9,073 nt of DNA from Acidobacteria bacterium RIFCSPHIGHO2_01_FULL_67_28 (GTDB lineage Bacteria > Acidobacteriota > Terriglobia > Acidiferrales > 2-02-FULL-67-57), in the NCBI GenBank assembly GCA_001766965.1, contig MEKM01000044.1, forward strand, positions 1 through 9,073, in the 5' to 3' direction. Below, one piece after another: positions 6,326 to 9,073 of this stretch. Position 1 is the first letter of the stretch, and the number at the start of each line of letters is the position of its first letter. Made by a program: the position numbers and the translations under genes. Under the pieces are notes generated by a model. The model saw only the letters and a list, made by a program, of their open reading frames with translations, made no database searches and was not told the DNA's origin.

Positions 6326-7939
6326 CTAGAGCGGAATCACCTGGTGGTCGCGGCAAGGAAAACACATCTGCTTCTCCAGCCGGCCCACTGCCTCGCCGCC
6401 GTGGCCCGCGACGAGGCTCAAGAAGTTCATCCGGCGCTCCTGCAAGCCGCGCTCCGGGTAGAGCGCGTTCGTGAGCACTGCCGCGTGCCGGTCAATGATT
6501 TCCGCGCGCTCCGCCTGCGCGCGTGCCGCCTTGCCGCGCAACTTCGAGAACTGGTAGAGCATCTTGCGGCGGCTGGTCTCGGCCGCTCCGGCGAGCGTCG
6601 GGTCGAGCGTCTTCACCGCGCCGGCGGCGCTTGCCACGAGCTTCTCGACCTTGCGCTCGCTCTCCTGCAGCTGCCGCAGCAGCCGCGGCGGCAGGTGCCG
6701 CTCGGCCAGGCGCTGGCGCAGCGCTTCTTCGCCGCGAAAGAGGTCCGGCAGGCCGAGCCGGTATTTCGCGAGCAGCCGGCGCACTTTCGGCTCGACTACG
6801 GTCAGGCTGACGCGCGGATAGATGACCGGCATCCGCCCGAGCAGCTCCTGGTAGAGCGCGCTCGCTTGGGAAAAATAGGCGAGCTCGTGCGGGCCCGCCA
6901 CGTAGACCGCCGTGGGCAGCAGCCAGTCCTGCACCACCGGACGCAGCAGCACGTTCGGGCTGAAGCGCTCCGGGGCGGAGTCAAGCTCGGCGAGGAGCTG
7001 CGCCGCCGAGCGCTCTTCGTCGCCCGCCTGCAGAACACCGTTCCGGCGCCGGCGCAGCGGCAGGCGCCGGCCGTTCTCGGTGAGAAACAGCAGCGTGGCG
7101 TTCTCCCGCAGGCGCACCTGGCGGTGGTAGCCGGCCTTGTCGAGCTGCTTGTCGCGCTCCTTCAAGAGGGCGTGCAGTTTCTCGGCCTCTTCCAGGGCGC
7201 GGCGGTAGAGCGGCGCGGCCAGCGCGTGCAGCGTCGGGTGCGTCGGGTCGAGCACAACCAGCCCGCGGCCGGCGAACAGCCGCTGGAAGAGCTGGCCGAA
7301 GGCCTGCGCGTAGGTCGCTCCCGGCGCGTAGCTGCTCAAGAGCTTCTTTGCCTCGGCTCTCGCCTCCGCGGGCCAGAGCTCGGCCAGGCGCGCGCGCAGC
7401 TCTTCGACGGAACGGTCGAAGGCGATGCGCGCCACCGAGGTGCCGTCCGGGTGCGAGGAAGTGTCGCGCAGCTCCTGCCACCGGGAATCGGCGTCGAGCA
7501 GGTGACAGTGGTTCACCTCGTTGAAGTCGTGGTCTTCGCTCGCCAGCCAGAAGACGGGCGCAGCCGGCAGGCCGTCGGCCGAAAGCTTCTCCGCCAGGCG
7601 GACGGCGGTCAGCGCTTTGTAGACGCTGTAAGCCGGCCCGCCGAACAGGCCCACCTGCTGGCCGGTGACGACGGCCACGGCGCCGTCGCGCAGCCGGGCG
7701 ATGTTCTCCTCGGTCTCGCGCCCGCCGCCGAAGGTGCGGTTCTGCTCGGCGAGGACGTCGGCGACGGCAACGCGCCGGGCGGCGTCGAGCGCAACTGCCT
7801 GCGCCGCGGCGCGGAAGCTCGCCGGGTCGAAGGGGTCATGCGCGTAGAAGCGCGCCACCCGCGGGAAACGGTAGAGGGCGTCGGCGAAAAGCGCCGCGGT
7901 GTGGGGAATCTCCGTGAAAGGAATACAGTGCGCTTCCAT
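6326..7939 (-). CDS. bshC: Bacillithiol biosynthesis cysteine-adding enzyme BshC
   Basis: This enzyme is the putative cysteine ligase of the last bacillithiol step, adding L-cysteine to glucosaminyl-malate. With the ATG at 7939 the protein is 537 residues, matching the family length of about 540. Diagnostic stretches are YRFPRVARFYAHDPFD near residues 23-38, TGQQVGLFGGP (92-102) in the nucleotide-binding-like core, and WLASEDHDFNEVNH (131-144). Further on are RPVVQDWLLPTAVYVAGP and IYPRVSLTVVEPKV, then a charged coiled-coil region and the C-terminal HQVIPL. Alternative in-frame starts are TTG 7978 (directly after the aldolase stop), ATG 7954 and ATG 7951. ATG 7939 is preferred because homology begins there (MEAHCIPF) and a promoter overlaps the earlier candidates. 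BshA and BshB are not in the window. Confidence 0.94.
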   Translation of the reverse strand: MEAHCIPFTEIPHTAALFADALYRFPRVARFYAHDPFDPASFRAAAQAVALDAARRVAVADVLAEQNRTFGGGRETEENIARLRDGAVAVVTGQQVGLFGGPAYSVYKALTAVRLAEKLSADGLPAAPVFWLASEDHDFNEVNHCHLLDADSRWQELRDTSSHPDGTSVARIAFDRSVEELRARLAELWPAEARAEAKKLLSSYAPGATYAQAFGQLFQRLFAGRGLVVLDPTHPTLHALAAPLYRRALEEAEKLHALLKERDKQLDKAGYHRQVRLRENATLLFLTENGRRLPLRRRRNGVLQAGDEERSAAQLLAELDSAPERFSPNVLLRPVVQDWLLPTAVYVAGPHELAYFSQASALYQELLGRMPVIYPRVSLTVVEPKVRRLLAKYRLGLPDLFRGEEALRQRLAERHLPPRLLRQLQESERKVEKLVASAAGAVKTLDPTLAGAAETSRRKMLYQFSKLRGKAARAQAERAEIIDRHAAVLTNALYPERGLQERRMNFLSLVAGHGGEAVGRLEKQMCFPCRDHQVIPL

Positions 7940-7949
7940 GGAAGCGGCC

Positions 7950-7978
7950 ATCATACCCACGGGGTGCGCCGCGGGCAA
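7950..7978 (-). promoter_or_regulatory. bshC: Candidate bshC promoter giving a near-leaderless mRNA
   Basis: The minus strand has TTGCCC (7978-7973, 4 of 6 to TTGACA), an exact 17-base spacer, then TATGAT (7955-7950, 5 of 6). This is the best sigma70-type promoter in the window. It begins in the base next to the aldolase stop codon. Transcription would start near 7943-7942, only about 3-5 bases before the ATG at 7939. No Shine-Dalgarno is visible in front of that ATG, which agrees with leaderless initiation. Confidence 0.5.
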
Positions 7979-8881
7979 CTATTCGGATGACTCGAGGGCG
8001 CGGAAGATGCGGGTGATTTCTGCCCGGGCGGCGGCGTCGAGCGGCAGCAGCGGCGGCCGCGGCGGACCGCCGGCGTAGCCCCGCAGCTCCATCGCGTGCT
8101 TGAGGCCGGCGATGCCGAAGCGAGTGGTGACGGCGGCGGCGGGCTCGAGCAGGCGCTGCTGGAGCGCCTGGGCGCGGGCGTGATCGCCCCGCCGCCAGGC
8201 TTCGTAGAGCTCGACGCACATCTCAGGCAGCGCGCAGGCCACCGCCAGCACGGCGCCCCGCGCGCCCTCCGAGAGCGCCGGATAGAAAGCCGAGGCCGAG
8301 CCCACCAGCACGGTGAACTCGGGCGGCGCCTGCCGCGCAATCTCTCCGATCAAACGGACGTCGCCGGAGCTTTCCTTCAACCCCGCGATATTCGGATGAG
8401 TGGACAAGCGAACGACAAGCGCGGCGCTCACGCCCAGGCCGGTGAACTGCGGCACCGAGTAGACGAGCACCGGGATGGGGCTCGCGTCGGCCACGGCGCG
8501 ATAGTGGCGCTCGAGCGCCGCCTCGGTCATCTGCGACTTGAAGTAAGCGGGCGTGCGCACGAGCGCCGCCTGGTAGCCAAGGGCGGCGGCGCGGCGCGTG
8601 AGCTCGATGGTTTCAGCAGTGGACTCGCAGCCCGTGCCAGCGATAAGCACCTTTCCGGAATCGGCCGCGCCGCGCGCCGCTTCCCATACCTTCAGCTTCT
8701 CTCCCTCGCTCAAGTAGACCGACTCGCCCGTCGAGCCCACCACCACATAGCCGGCAAGGCCCGCGGCGTTGTACTTCCGGATGTTGGCGGCGAGCGCTTT
8801 CGCGTCCACATCGCCGTCGGCGGCAAAGGGGGTAGTTACGGGCGGGAAGACGCCGTCGAGCTTGGGGCGCGCCGGGCTCAC
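7979..8881 (-). CDS. DapA-superfamily aldolase, 4-hydroxy-2-oxoglutarate aldolase-like
   Basis: The 300-residue class I aldolase is a TIM barrel. It keeps GSTGES (49-54), Y141 in VYSVPQFTG and the Schiff-base K169 in GLKESSGD. The Arg that true DapA uses to hold aspartate semialdehyde (YNVPxRTG) is replaced by F146, arguing against dihydrodipicolinate synthase. From memory, the strings AGTGCEST, SPIPVLVYSVP, THPNIAGLKE, RLLEPAAAVTTRFGIAGLK and GYAGGPPRPPL closely follow human HOGA1, which splits 4-hydroxy-2-oxoglutarate to pyruvate and glyoxylate in hydroxyproline breakdown. Related keto-acid aldolases remain possible. The GTG at 8881 overlaps the preceding stop as GTGA, implying coupling; no strong ribosome binding site is seen. 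Confidence 0.88.
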   Translation of the reverse strand: MSPARPKLDGVFPPVTTPFAADGDVDAKALAANIRKYNAAGLAGYVVVGSTGESVYLSEGEKLKVWEAARGAADSGKVLIAGTGCESTAETIELTRRAAALGYQAALVRTPAYFKSQMTEAALERHYRAVADASPIPVLVYSVPQFTGLGVSAALVVRLSTHPNIAGLKESSGDVRLIGEIARQAPPEFTVLVGSASAFYPALSEGARGAVLAVACALPEMCVELYEAWRRGDHARAQALQQRLLEPAAAVTTRFGIAGLKHAMELRGYAGGPPRPPLLPLDAAARAEITRIFRALESSE

Positions 8882-9073
8882 TCGGGCTTCTCGGGGGAAG
8901 GCGCCGCCCGCAGCGAAAGGTCCTGCGGCGCCGGGGCCGCTTCGGCACGCGCCGCGGCGCCGCGGGCCGCCGCCAGCTGGGCGTGCAGGTCCTGGAGGCA
9001 GCTCACCTCGGCCTTGTGTTTCCGCAAGGCCTCGACGCCGCTCACGGCGGCGGTGGCGCCTTCCAGGGTGGTG
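8878..9073 (-). CDS. C-terminal tail of an unidentified protein
   Basis: The last 64 codons of a gene entering from the high-coordinate edge end in TGA at 8880-8878, inside the GTGA overlap with the aldolase start. The visible part contains a helical, charged segment (EALRKHKAEVSCLQDLHAQL) followed by an Ala/Pro-rich tail (AAPAPQDLSLRAAPSPEKPE) that is probably disordered. There is no methionine or other clear start, so it is a fragment rather than a small gene. No family is recognised. The overlap suggests it is cotranscribed with the aldolase. Confidence 0.6.
   Translation of the reverse strand, partial: TTLEGATAAVSGVEALRKHKAEVSCLQDLHAQLAAARGAAARAEAAPAPQDLSLRAAPSPEKPE

Noticed and set aside
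4541..7990. A 1149-codon open reading frame on the plus strand.
   Set aside because: It lies antisense to threonine aldolase, yjbQ and bshC, all with intact family motifs. Its translation is Arg/Ala/His-rich with no recognisable domain, a typical shadow of high-GC coding sequence.
7979..8881. Annotation as lysine-pathway dapA.
   Set aside because: The substrate-binding Arg of the YNVPxRTG motif is missing and the C-terminal half follows HOGA1-like sequence.

Overview
All recognisable genes in this GC-rich window lie on the minus strand, so transcription runs from high to low coordinates. The set suggests a non-Firmicute bacterium that makes bacillithiol, most plausibly an Acidobacteriota-like genome. 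The pointers are BshC, a B12-linked methylmalonyl-CoA module, high GC, frequent GTG/TTG starts and compact intergenic repeats. The taxon is inferred from gene content only. No rRNA, tRNA, CRISPR array, transposase or phage gene was seen, and no gene-free stretch exceeds about 165 bases.

Layout in the direction of transcription. (1) 9073-8878: the C-terminal tail of an unidentified protein, overlapping by GTGA a DapA-superfamily aldolase (8881-7979) that looks like 4-hydroxy-2-oxoglutarate aldolase rather than true DapA. (2) bshC (7939-6326), with a good sigma70-like promoter lying across the aldolase stop and placed so that the mRNA would be almost leaderless. (3) A YjbQ/UPF0047 protein (6283-5852) and a low-specificity L-threonine aldolase (5836-4787), 15 bases apart. 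(4) A tightly coupled four-gene operon: acyl-CoA dehydrogenase (4701-3544), MeaB GTPase (3547-2576), methylmalonyl-CoA epimerase (2579-2163) and an MBL-fold hydrolase (2166-1309). Its junctions are successive 4-base overlaps TTGA, GTGA and ATGA. (5) A 113-bp nested inverted-repeat element (1172-1284). (6) S-methyl-5'-thioadenosine phosphorylase (1147-281). (7) The N-terminus of an MgtC/SapB-family membrane protein (212-1), cut by the window edge.

Functionally, region 4 is the coherent unit. An acyl-CoA dehydrogenase feeds short or branched acyl-CoA catabolism, the epimerase converts (2S)- to (2R)-methylmalonyl-CoA, and MeaB protects the B12-dependent mutase, which is not in this window. The MBL hydrolase is an unexplained fourth member. 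The rest is housekeeping or salvage metabolism: thiol synthesis, methylthioadenosine salvage, and aldolases yielding glyoxylate or glycine. I do not see a clear new defence or mobile system. The most unusual items are the nested repeat, the near-leaderless bshC promoter with a 10-base core shared with the acd promoter, and the MBL hydrolase in the methylmalonyl operon.
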